Source: Aralia elata (taxonomy: Eukaryota > Streptophyta > Magnoliopsida > Apiales > Araliaceae). Taken from it: 64,000 bases of DNA. The notes under the pieces are model-generated. The model did not search any database. It saw only the letters and a list, made by a program, of their open reading frames with translations, and was not told the origin of the DNA. The DNA lies in NCBI GenBank assembly GCA_034770075.1, contig JAVJAP010000352.1, positions 1 through 64,000 on the forward strand, written 5' to 3'. Position numbers and translations under genes: made by a program. Shown here in pieces: positions 37,726 to 48,825 of this stretch (position 1 is the first letter of the stretch; every line of letters starts with the position of its first letter).

Positions 37726-38650
37726 ATGTCCGAATTCACTATCCCTGCATTAGACATATTAGATGCTAAGTAATCGGACCGTAGTAAACAGACTGGATGT
37801 AAGAATATTTGAGAATCTTTCTCAAGGCTGAAAAGTTTTCTATCTTTATGTCTTGAAATAATGCCGATCCCTGCAATGGTTGCAGACAAACGCTTCTGGA
37901 GGGAGAGATGGCTACTTTTTAGAAAGTGAGACAATATGGATGCCACAATGGCGAGTAAGCCCCTAAAATAGTTTGGCTCCAAGCAGCAAGGCTCATGCTT
38001 CGCATCCATGAGGAACGATGGCTTTAGCGTCAGTCAATATAAACTATGGATACTCCATACTATATTCGCTGCACCTTCAAGGAGTTGAAGGGTTGGAAGG
38101 AAAGTAGGAACTTTTAGATAATCAGAATATCTAAGAAGCTCTTCTGATCTAGAATGACCGATGGCACCATACGGTTCAGACAAATGTCCTAAAATGATCT
38201 AATCTGATTGAACAATTGGGACAACTGGTTTTAATGGTTGGAGAGTTGGTTCCAAGATTTGATCTTTGCAATCACTTCCGGACTCGTTCTCTACAAATTG
38301 GTTGTGGAATTTTTCACAATGAATCAAGTTAGAAGTGTCAGCCTGCTTGAGTTGCTTAATAACATGTTGAAAATAGTAAGAGAGTCACTTTCCCAACCAA
38401 GAAAAGACCTAAGTGTAACTGTAGTAGACTGATATCTTCCAATAAGGCGAAAGAGGGCCAAAGGGATCTTCTTGAAAAGAAAGAAAAATTCTAAGAAGGT
38501 AAATAAGAAAGGCAAAATAAAAGGGCACATAAGAACAAGAACCTGAGGCTATTAGCAATGGGGGAGTTTTGTGCTTTCCACTGTAATAAGCCTAGATACT
38601 AGAAAGGAATCTGTAAGGGAGAATCATTACAGATGTGCTAACCAGGGAAG
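37726..38650 (+). pseudogene. Copia gag, element B (broken)
   Basis: The ATG at 37726 aligns with the gag start of element A (ATGTC(T/C)...ACTATC). A gag trace follows (IPAMVAD near 37865, an LLELLNN-like stretch near 38350). A knuckle start FHCNKP near 38580 keeps the cysteine lost in element A. Frame changes occur every few tens of bases. Confidence 0.65.
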
Positions 38651-41610
38651 AAGCTCAGGGAAGCTTCGGTTTACAGATACTTTTGTTTCATGAATAAAAA
38701 TAAATTCTTTCTGTAAAGTCAAAGGTTTCATCTTGGGTAAGTAGAGACCGGAATGTAGTGTTCAACGTAGGTAATCCAAATGCAGAGACTAAGCATAAGT
38801 AGAAAGCTAAACTAAGAGTACAGTAATCTTAGGGTGTGGAAATGGAGTAAAATGTTGCATGCAGTAACCAGAGAAAACTTATAGTTTAGACATTGCCTGA
38901 CAGGCAAAGTCCTAGTGAAGTTTTAATATAGTTGTTATTATGGTGCTCTAGTTTCTCATTTCGAATCAGTTGGAAACTGTCGTGGTTTTGGAGACAACGA
39001 ATAGGTTTTTGGTATTAATATTTAAGAACAATTGTTGTGTCTATTTTTTATATTGTCATTAATGTGTTGTTTTTTGAAATTGGGAAGAATACTTGATTTA
39101 GGACTTTGTATACTGTGACTTACATGAAAAACATTTTGCATAAGTGGAATCAACTAAGAAAAGAAAAGGAGATGGTCAATTCAGAGTAGTTGAATGGGTG
39201 TAGTTGGATACAATAACAAGTCTGGAATCATTTGAAAATGTCAAAGAATTCAGAATGTGTAACATATTGACAAAGTATTAAGATTCGTTGATTAGATAGA
39301 GGAATGAATACTTGTGCAATGGAGTTTCTTCACTAGATCATCTCATAATGGTATTTTCGCAATAATTGATGACAAAACCGTCCTAATACGCAAATAATTG
39401 GGATTGGTGTATCCTTAAAAGGAGAAATGGGTATCCTTGTTGGGACATGGTGCTGTCCATTATAGGATTAGTTTACCGTCATTCTAGGATCCATCCTGGG
39501 GTTATGCGCCGAAAGAAACAGGCCAGCATATCTACAAAATAAGGTAACCGTCCAAATATCCCGAGCCCTAGACTCACATAAAAGGTTATGGATAGGGAAA
39601 ATTCCTACTACTGTAAGTATGTTAAGATAAGGGACTGGCCAGCTTATGTGAAAAGTTTCCAAAGATGAAGGTTTGGGATAAAATCTGACAAGATGCAGAT
39701 GTGTGCGATATCCAAAAGGAAAGGTTTAGGGTATTATTTTACTGATTAATACCTAAACGACTACGCTGCGTTCTTATGTAATAAAGGTATTGAAATCATT
39801 GACGGAAGCCTATAGGGAGGGTATAATAGATCTTGAAGGAGGTTTCCAAGGAACCACAAAGCACTGTAATTCGAACCGAACGTAATCCTTATAGATTGTG
39901 CCTATTGGACTACAACCGGAATCGTAAATCCCGGGAAGAGTACCGAAGATTACCTCCTGGAGGTATTCGATTCATCATTAGAGGATGTAATGAATTGTGG
40001 TTTCGCAGCATATAGAGGATTGATGAAGCCAGTTATCATATGATGATGCTGATGAGTAAAAGACACTCAGAAGAAATGGCAGATTGGCCATTGAAATTAC
40101 CAAAATGGACTCCCAGGGATGAAGAAACCAAAGTAATAGACGTCTCGTTACTCCGACAGAAAGGCATAAAGTCCTAGAGGGGTGAAAATGTTGGGGGTCT
40201 TTAATGAGTAAAGACTTGGGAGGTCAACTTCAGCTGGCACAAGGGGAGACCTATAAGACCAGACCTTTTTGTTTAAAAGGTTTTTCAAGTCAAGGAGTTG
40301 ATTGTAATAAAACTTTATTAGCTGGTATATGCTCAAGTCCATTTGGATTCTTACTTCGTGATTACTGCTTATTACGAAAATCTAAGCAAAATGGATGTGG
40401 GAGACCTTTCCTTCCTCAATAAAGGACTTGAGGAGAATGTATGTATGATACAACCAGAGGAATTTGTTTCAAAGGTTGACAGCAAAATCATGTATTTAAT
40501 CGGCAATGATCCAATTTATGGATTGTAAGCAATGCTTCTCAAAAGATGGCAACAGTTCGAGTTTTGAATGGTAGACAATCAATAAGAGTTTGATTATTAT
40601 CAAAAACGAAGATATGAACCTAGTATGTACAAAAGGGTCAGTGGCGAGCGCGCTGTGGTGGGTTTTTGTTTGATAATTGTGTGACATTCTTAGTTTATTA
40701 TTATTGATATACGGACTTACGTGAGTAAGGGTTGAATAACTACACGCCAATACTGACAATCAGGGTTTAAAGATAAAATTGTCCCCTAAACATTTCCTAC
40801 CGTGAAATGACTTGGCGAGGAGCATCCGTATAAAATTGAGGTTATAAATCTATATAGATAGATTTTTAAAAAGGATGTTTCGGCTTGACCCAAGGAACGT
40901 AGTATTCATTTGAAGCTAAAGGCGCATAGCATGGCAAATTCCAAGAGAGGATCCTCATGAGGATGAGCCATGGAGTGCATTCTCTCTAAAATTATCCCCA
41001 ATTGAAAGAGATGATCGCATGAAGTTACTATCATGAATGCAATGAATATACTCAGGATCTTGATGTTGATCAGTCGATATTCTGGAGAAGATCATTGTAA
41101 GAACAGTGATAAACATATTTAGGTACTTAACCGGTACTGAAGATTGTGGATTCATGATTCATGGTAGGTCAGAATAAAAACTAGAGGGCGTAACAGACTC
41201 AGGTTTTTTTCTGATGACCAAGACGATAACACATCCACTTTAAAGTAAATCGTTACCTTGAAAGGTGGTGCAGTGGAATTGGAACAGTTCCAATCAGCAA
41301 AAGAGTTGCTGGTTATAGTGACAAATACAAAGTATATAGCTGTAAATGAAGCTGCAAGTTTGAATATTTGGATGAAAAGTTCATTACAGAACTAGGAAAT
41401 AGTTCCTAAGTCTCATCTTGGATTCAAACATGTGATGGTGGCACTGTCATTTGATTAGTGGAAACAGTGAAAGAGGGAGAAATCACTATAGAGAATAGTG
41501 GATTTCCAAGAACAACATTGCATATCTATTTACTGAAGCTTTATCCAAACAGCAAGAAGATCGTGCACTTAGAGAAGAAGGGTATTAGATACCATGACGA
41601 TTGGCTTTTG
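38651..41610 (+). pseudogene. Copia pol, element B (broken)
   Basis: It runs in the same order as element A's pol. The clearest open piece is in reverse transcriptase (40343-40528), with VCMIQPEEFVSKVDSK and NDPIYGL. RNase H traces run from about 41010 (NEYTQDLDVDQ-like). The family ending (EALSKQ...GIRYHDDWL-like) is at 41530-41610, followed by TTGGGAGATT as polypurine tract. Frame is lost throughout, mainly by single-base insertions relative to element A. Confidence 0.7.
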
Positions 41611-41624
41611 TTCAATTGGGAGAT

Positions 41625-41935
41625 TTAAAGTAGTATGCACACAAAAGCCAATCATATTTAATATGATGTATAGCATAATACTTTGTAATCTTGTTCGGTA
41701 GTTGTTAAAGGCATTTTACTTTATTCTACATCGTTCTGTTATATTAAATGTTATAAACCCATAGTTATGAGCAATGCTTTTAGAATCATGATGGTGATCA
41801 TGGCTAATGAGATCTAAATTTCTAGATAGCAACACAAACTAAAATCGTTCCTAATCGATGGCTTACTAAAAAGGGGATTAGTGAAACCGGATAGATGAGT
41901 ACATATGTTGCTTGCTCTTATATGAGGATGATTTG
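41625..41935 (+). mobile_element. Truncated 3' LTR of copia element B
   Basis: The first ~310 bases of the LTR (TTAAAGTAGTATGCACACA to TTATATGAGGATGATTTG) follow the polypurine tract and stop where a reversed LTR begins. The remainder is not found on the other side of that LTR, so it was lost. Confidence 0.8.
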
Positions 41936-43806
41936 TGTTAGGTTTGTATATAACGCGAGGACCGATGCCAAATCAAATTACATAAATAGAGCGGAGAAGC
42001 GCCGGATATAAAAGGATTTTAAAATTTTTATTGTTTTTACAAAACCATCACCATGATCAATTCAATGTGCTCAATTAACCGATATAAAACGAAAGGGAGG
42101 AAAGAGAATAAGAAATTATACCCTCGTAGTAAGAACAAGAGCTTTCCTCCGGAGTACAAGTTCAAACTCCCTAGTCCTTTCCGTGTTTCTCCTCGAATTG
42201 CTCTACGGTGTGGATTCCTTTCCTTTGTGATCAACGGATTAGCCACCCAAGTGTTTCGGCCCTCTAGAGGTGATCCACCAAGGAAGAACAAGTATTCAAG
42301 AAGTTGGGTATTTGGCAAAACCCTAGTTTCTATCTCTATAAAAATTATAAGTACTCTCCACAATCTAATGCAAGAGTGTGTAACCCTAATCTATGATAAG
42401 ACCCCTCTTATTTATAGATGTAGGAATAACCCTTCCCTAAGCTATTTAGGATTAGGGTTTCTATTATAATTAAACTCCTTTAATTAATTATGTTGCTAAC
42501 TCAATTAGGAATTCTTGGGAGAGTACTTCTATTAATTAATTCTCAATCCCTATTAGGAATTAAATAATAGTAAAAGTAATAATAATAATAAGACTCCTCT
42601 TATTAATTTATATTTAATATTTCCAAAATATTAAATAATAAATATAAAGCTATTTAATTTATTCTATCTCCATAGAGTAAATTAAATACACTTAACTTAT
42701 TATTACAATTATGCCATTTACTTCTTAAATAAATATTTTTCTTTTGCGGTGTGACCCTTTAGGTTCTCCATATTAAACCGGTTGTGAATAAATCAATCAG
42801 AACAATTCTAATCTTATTTAAATAAATAAATTAAACTATTTAATTCATTTAAATAAATAATATTTATTCTACAATAAGGGTAAGCCCCCTTAGCGATCAA
42901 TGACTTTTCAGATAATATAGATTTTAACATTAATCACAAAAGAACTTTTGAGTAAATAGTTACCGTACAATTCAATCCTTCTACCATACAATGTCCCAAT
43001 TAAATATAAGATATGGATTTACTGTCAAGTCTTATTTTATTTAATTATATGTATTTCGATTCCCAAATGCACAACTCTAATTAATGCAAATTATAAACTC
43101 CTTTCTAATTTCATTCTGCCTTGGCCAAGGACTACTGAGTTATCATTTATCGAATCACATAGGACATTCACATCTTTTACTAGACGAGGTAGATTCTTTG
43201 TTGATCATTCACCTATCTCCATGTACAACTAATTATACCCAATCATACCCTTTGATATACCCACAAGGTCTTAAGGGATATGTCAAAGTATAACTCATCA
43301 TACACAAGATACTATGATGATCTCAAGTCCAAGGATCACTTGTACTACTATCACTAGAGGAATTCCTATTGACATGCGAGTAAAACTCCATTAGGTATTC
43401 CTTAGCGAGCCACGTTCAGTGAACTTATTCTCCAATAAGCACCTACATACTTGCTTTAGTGTCTCTACACAAATGATTATGAGATCAATCATCCTCTTCC
43501 TAAGAGCAAGCAACGTATGTACTAATCTATCCGGATTCACTAATCCCCAATTTAGTAATCCAACGATTAGGAACAATTTTAGTTTGTGAGCTATCTAGAA
43601 TTTAGATCTCATTAGCATGATCACCATCATGATTCTAAAAGCATTGCTCAAAACTATGGGTTTATCACATTTAATATAACAGCACTATGTAGATAATATA
43701 AAATGTCTTTTAAGAAAATCAATTCTTTTATTAATAAATGAATAAGATTACAAAGTATATGCTACATCATATCAAATATGATTGGCTTGTGTGCATACTA
43801 CTTTCA
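41936..43806 (-). mobile_element. Copia LTR (minus) joining element B to the SIRE-like region
   Basis: A complete family LTR, TGTTAGG...CTACTTTCA. The left flank (ATTTG) is inside element B's LTR. The right flank (GATAC) is inside the SIRE-like open frame, whose last codon is completed by the LTR's TGA. The flanks do not match and no polypurine tract lies to the right. It is either a relic of recombination between LTR copies or a solo LTR with a lost side. Confidence 0.7.
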
Positions 43807-44223
43807 GATACTTGGCTGAGTTTGAAAGGCTGCAGTCGTAGAGTTGGGGGGTTCCTCACCCACTGACTCTACGAAATGTTTTGTCGGTTTGCTTTTGTCA
43901 CTGTTTTCCAACACATAATATGGAATGTATGTACCTTCAGCACAGCGATAGATTTTGAAATGCTGAGTGTCTTTGATCAGCAACTTTGGATAAAATTGGA
44001 CTCTTGGGAAGTTCTGAGAGATCAGCTTCAGATTTGGAAATTGTGAGTAACACCAGCTGATGAAGCTTGTATCTCCAAATTCAATGGCCTTTAACCAAGG
44101 CATCCATGGATAGAACCATGTCAGTTATTCGCCTTCAGGATCATATAGCACTGTAGTACGGTCAAGCTCAATGTCTTGAAAATTGTTGAAAAGATCCTCA
44201 ATGGTCATTGATGTCACCTTAAT
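43804..44223 (-). pseudogene. In-frame continuation of the SIRE-like ORF beyond its stop
   Basis: The minus-strand frame of the 502-codon ORF continues after its TAA (44224-44226) with sensible sequence (TIEDLFNNFQDIELDRTT). It meets one more TAA at 44125-44127, then stays open for 99 codons (from MPWLKAIEFGD, containing HFKIYRCAEGTYIPYYVLENS). It ends exactly at the first bases of the copia LTR. Two in-frame stops and LTR truncation suggest the ancestral protein was longer than 502 residues. Confidence 0.65.
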
Positions 44224-45732
44224 TTAACCGTCACCATGATCAATCCATCTTGTTGGCAACACAACACCTGGTTTGTCACAGGCCTCCAGCACAATCCTCC
44301 TTCGTATTCTAGTGGTTGCTGGCTTGAAGTGGCTTTCTGATGCACTGTTGTCAGTATCAGAGTCCTTTTGTACTTCATCATCATCCATTGCTTTTTTCCC
44401 AGTGTCTCTGGTACTCTTTTCCTTCGAACTTATTTTCTCCACAGATACTTCCTTTGATTCTTCAACTGACTCATCAGTTGGCTTTTCTTCATAACTTGCT
44501 TCCATGTCATCACCATCTTTTGTTGATTCATTGAGACTCTCAGACATAGCTATATCCTCTCTTTCTGATTTAGACATGCTTGTGGTCACATCCTTTTCAG
44601 CAGATTCATCATGGAATTCCATAGTTTTACTTATCTCTGCAGCTTTAGCTCTATCACTCTCACCATCATCATCCCCAAGGTCAACTGTTTTAGGTAGAAT
44701 CTCTCCTTTATTTCTTTGACCTGAGAGTTTCATCATTTGCCTTAGTCTTGCACTCTGTCTTCTCTTTGAGGTTTTGACCATAGGTGCTTCTGATGCTGCT
44801 TTCCCTTCTTTAGATTCTTCTTGGGAGGAAGAGGAACTCTTTACTGGGGCTACTTCAACTTTCGCCTTCTTCGTAAGTGATTTGGAGGGAATGGGCTCAG
44901 GAGATGAGGAGTCTTCAGATTGAGATGATTCATCCTTCAATGTACTAGCTTTCCTCTTCCCTTTGCTAGCCTTTGAAGTTCCTCTGCTGCTGCTACCAGA
45001 CGTTCTCAACTTCTTGTTCTCCATGGGGTTTTTCTTCCAATTGTCAAACAGTTTGGGCGACATGACTTTATGGACATTTAGGGTTTCTCCCTCAACATCC
45101 CCAATTTTGTTTTTCAGCTTCTTCTTCAGTATGATGCTCAAGAATCTTCCATAGTAGATCTTTAGAACTGGTTTATCTGATGTCTTCACTTTCCTGGCTT
45201 CTTTAACTAACCAATCAGATAGTATAGCTCCAAAGTTCATTTTCTTGTTCATGATAATAGCGGTCATAATCTTCAGTTGTGGATCGCTCACAGTGTCATG
45301 TGCAGTATCCTTGCACAGAATACATTTGCCCACAATCTCAGCTAGGAATTCAAACTTCTCAGGAAATTCCTTTTTCTTCATTCCTTTCACATGGGGATTC
45401 TTCACATAGCCCATCAGTTTCTTGCCTTCATCAGAGTCGATTCCTTCTAGGGATGACAGACCTTGGTTGGTAAATCCCAGACACTGATTGATTTCCGCAG
45501 CATTTATCTTCAGTTTGATTCCACGAACTTTAGTATTTAGAGCATCACCATCGATTACTGCATTCTGGTAGAATTCTTTGATAAGATCAAAGAAGATCTT
45601 GGTGTTTGATCCTAAGCATTCTGAGAATCCTGCCTGCTTCACACTTTCTAGAATCTCCTTGAATTTCTCATCTGATTCTCCAAATTTGTCGAAACCAAGT
45701 TGAATGCCTGATACGATTTGACAGTTTTCCAT
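44224..45732 (-). CDS. 502-residue SIRE-like / putative plant transposon protein
   Basis: The largest intact frame of the window. Residues ~1-205 are a globular domain with FYQNAVIDGDALNTKVRGIKL near residue 55. This recalls the 'putative plant transposon protein' family, often found as an extra ORF in SIRE-type copia elements. Residues ~215-470 are low-complexity, Ser/Glu/Lys-rich and highly charged, with basic clusters (KGKRKAS, KRRQSARLRQMM, RIRRRIV) that could be nuclear signals. No membrane segment or signal peptide is seen. The start chosen is the first ATG after a leader-like stretch (45733-45900). No catalytic motif is visible and the function is unknown. It lies in a region with a SIRE-like LTR end and primer site at 48811-48826 but no recognisable gag-pol. 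The family call is from memory of motif style. Confidence 0.55.
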   Translation of the reverse strand: MENCQIVSGIQLGFDKFGESDEKFKEILESVKQAGFSECLGSNTKIFFDLIKEFYQNAVIDGDALNTKVRGIKLKINAAEINQCLGFTNQGLSSLEGIDSDEGKKLMGYVKNPHVKGMKKKEFPEKFEFLAEIVGKCILCKDTAHDTVSDPQLKIMTAIIMNKKMNFGAILSDWLVKEARKVKTSDKPVLKIYYGRFLSIILKKKLKNKIGDVEGETLNVHKVMSPKLFDNWKKNPMENKKLRTSGSSSRGTSKASKGKRKASTLKDESSQSEDSSSPEPIPSKSLTKKAKVEVAPVKSSSSSQEESKEGKAASEAPMVKTSKRRQSARLRQMMKLSGQRNKGEILPKTVDLGDDDGESDRAKAAEISKTMEFHDESAEKDVTTSMSKSEREDIAMSESLNESTKDGDDMEASYEEKPTDESVEESKEVSVEKISSKEKSTRDTGKKAMDDDEVQKDSDTDNSASESHFKPATTRIRRRIVLEACDKPGVVLPTRWIDHGDG

Positions 45733-48700
45733 AATGAGGGTTCTTGGAGAGAAGGATGCTTGACTGAGAATGGAGATTTAAAGTGATTAGGGTTTTGAAG
45801 CTTCTGGAGGTTGTTGGCTTTGATGATTCTAGGGTTTCGAGAGATCAGCACAGCTTTATGAGAAGAACGATATTGATATCTGATAGGGAAGAGCAACCGT
45901 CAATATTTGAAATCCGACTTATATCAGTTCCATCTTTTTGTCAAGTACACGTGTGAGAGACTCATTTGCTGAACGTGGCCAACTGTGTTGAAACTTCCAT
46001 AACTGCTGCATATGAGTTACTAAGAACGTGGCCCATGTCCTTTTGACTCTTGACTTAGCCCGTTCATAGAGTGACTTGATGTCATTTCCCTTTACTCTAC
46101 GATCATGTCCTTTTTTGAGAAAGAGCTTGGTCACACCTATTGCTGCTCAGATGTTGATTTGCACGTATCTTAGTGAGTGCAGACTTGATGAGTGAGTCTC
46201 CATTTAGGCTTGTAGTTGCTTCCTTCTGGAGTACGTAATCTTTGAAGGAATCTTATTTTCTCTTGACATCCGGGATGACACTCTTCATGCTTTGTATCTG
46301 ATCTTGTAGTAGAGCAGAGTCATTTGCTAGGTGAAGATTTTCCCTTAGGACCAGCTTCTTTCTCTTCTAGAGAGCCTCATGATCAATTCTCTTCTAAGGG
46401 ATCAGCATTTCTCCTTTGTTTCTTTTACACTTTAGGCTCTGGAGAATTTTTGGTGATGCATTCTCATTTATTCTTTTGACAGGACTCAGGTAGCTCAGTA
46501 AGGGTAGGCCTCTAGGTTTAACAACTTAGGACTTAGTTTGTCTCTGAGGCGCTTATCTGAAGAAAGACTATTTGGATATAGTGTATAGAATGTCATCACT
46601 TTTACTCTTTGGTTTGGGAGTAGTGTTTTGTAGGTTGTGGTCGTAGAGTCAACGTACTTTACCATCATGGTATGATCTTACGACTTTTAATAGTGTGGCT
46701 GGCCTGTTTTGACAGTCGTAGAGTTTAGGAATTTTATGATGAGAATTCATTTAGTTCATCAGGCATAGAGTTTTGGGACTCTGAGTCTGGGACAGAGTTG
46801 TGTATGATGGAGTGTCATCTTTAGAATTTATGGGAGCTTCATTTTGCTTGAGTCATGAACCAGTTGAGATCAAGAATTTGATTTGTCTCTTATTCTGTTG
46901 GAGAACTTTTGGCCCTGCATGCTTGCATACCCTTTGTTGGTCTCAAATGCTTTCCTTTGCACCCACGGCTGTAGCTTTATGACTCTTTCCATCTTGCAGC
47001 TTCACATTCTCCATCTCTTCAATTTCCCTAACTCCTTATCAAATTGAGCATTGCTGAACTTATCAGATTGTTGCTTCCCCATAGTTGATACTTTTATCTT
47101 GGATGACTGTTCATCATTCTTTGTCTGATCATAGAGTATTCTTTCTGGCATTGGTTACTCTACGATCCTTTTGCGTAGAATTAGATGAAGACTTGGATCC
47201 TTTTAAGCTTGAGAAGCTGCATTGTGCTGAATGGAGCTCCAACTCCTGAGAGAGATTTACTGGAGAATCATGCTTTTCTTCTTTGAGAGTGTTTGAGTGG
47301 GGTTAGAGAGCTTATCATGATACTTGCAGATTAATTCCATTTCTAACTTGGTACCCAATATTCTTTGGGTCCTGCTGGATTAGTCCTTTTGAAAGCTCAA
47401 GTCTTCTCCAGACTGTGGTTTCACAATTTTGCAGTTCGTATGGGATGATAGTTAAACATGCTACATGACAGTGTGTGTAAGAGAAAACATAATTAAAACG
47501 GATGTGGAGTCTCAAACCTTATCCTTAGACGAGTTATTGCTTGTAACTTGTTCTAAGTGTTTGAACTTTAGTAGAGTGGTGGTCAGTTCTGTGAGTTGTA
47601 CCTTGATGGTTCGTAGAGTTGATCAGTCTCTACGATCCTTCAATGTGCAATAACAGACATGACTACATTCTACGACTTATCAAATGCTTAGATCATGAGA
47701 TAATGCATTACTCATTATATAAGGTGTGAGAACTAAGGTAGGATGTAAATAGCTCATTAAGCACAATCACCTTATAAACATCAGTGTTACATAGCATGAG
47801 GTGATATTACTGTTTACAATCCCTATTTGGATTTCCACATCTACTAGTAAGCTCTCAATGTCAAGGTAACTAATTTATGAGACAGTACACACAGCTACAA
47901 TGGCGAAGTAGTTTAAGCACGTTTAGCAACAAGATAGAAGAGGACACTACTTGCAAAGACTTCAGATATTCATCTCAAGAATTTTATTTTCAGCCTCAAA
48001 TATGGATAGACAGTAAAGTGAGTGTTAAACCATTATTCTCACTTTCTTTCTTTTTCCTTTTGGGGTTGAAAATGATTTCTTGATATGCTACTGAAGTATG
48101 AAGACATGCAGCTATGCAATACATATTAACAGTTAAGGACACTTGCATTTTTAGGGAGATAGTGATAGATACCTCACTGATGTCAATTTCTTGACAGTCA
48201 GTGGTGTTGCTGACAATGATACATTTCTTTGTTAGTTGAGCTCCCTCAGGCCATTGCTGGTCTCATCATTTGTTCTTTCATTGTGCTGCATTGACTGATA
48301 TATTGAGCATATCTTTGAATTATGCACTTGCTTAGTTATGACATCCCATGATCATTGATAAGCTTGAGTGATCCTCTGAGTTCATATCTTGTAGAGTGGG
48401 AACATGTCATAAGTGTTGAGAGGCTCATGGGGTCGTCGTTGTAAGTGCATTGCTGATGGCGCATTATCCTTTGGATAACCCCTTGATCATCTTTCGTAGG
48501 ACTTCACAATATTTTGGGTGGAGATGCAGATTCACTTTTTAATGGAGAATATCTTTGTTCTTGTTGCATCTGTCTACTTCCTCCTTATGAGATAATCGAT
48601 ATGCTCAGTGACATCAGCATGCCTGGTGATGATGAGTTTTCCTTTTAAGCCCATGGAATAGCCTGGATAGCTTAGGACAGTTTTTCCTGCATATACAATT

Positions 48701-48810
48701 TTCAATTTATTAGTTCATTGATTTGTCATCCAATACCTAGACTTAGAACTGATCTGAATTTGTGTCATGGATCTACTCAAAGCGTGAGCTTTATAGTATT
48801 CATGAGAACC
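45733..48810 (-). other. SIRE-like internal region without recognisable gag or pol
   Basis: About 3.1 kb between the primer site and the 502-codon ORF. Minus-strand frames are short; one of 71 codons (45919-46134) and one of 82 (45648-45896) have no recognised motif. No zinc knuckle, protease, integrase or RT signature was found. The 9-base word TCGTAGAGT or its complement occurs five times here. A SIRE element should carry gag-pol in this interval, so this is a non-autonomous derivative or has lost its core. Confidence 0.5.
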
Positions 48811-48825
48811 CGCTCTGATACCAAT
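48811..48825 (-). promoter_or_regulatory. Primer-binding site of the SIRE-like element
   Basis: The minus strand reads ATTGGTATCAGAGCG directly after the LTR end CCAGGAACCAACA. It complements the initiator-methionine tRNA, the usual plant copia primer. Confidence 0.75.

Noticed and set aside
44273..45473. Plus-strand Ser/Leu-rich frames opposite the 502-codon ORF
   Set aside because: Their composition is the mirror of the Ser/Glu/Lys-rich minus-strand frame, so they are shadows.
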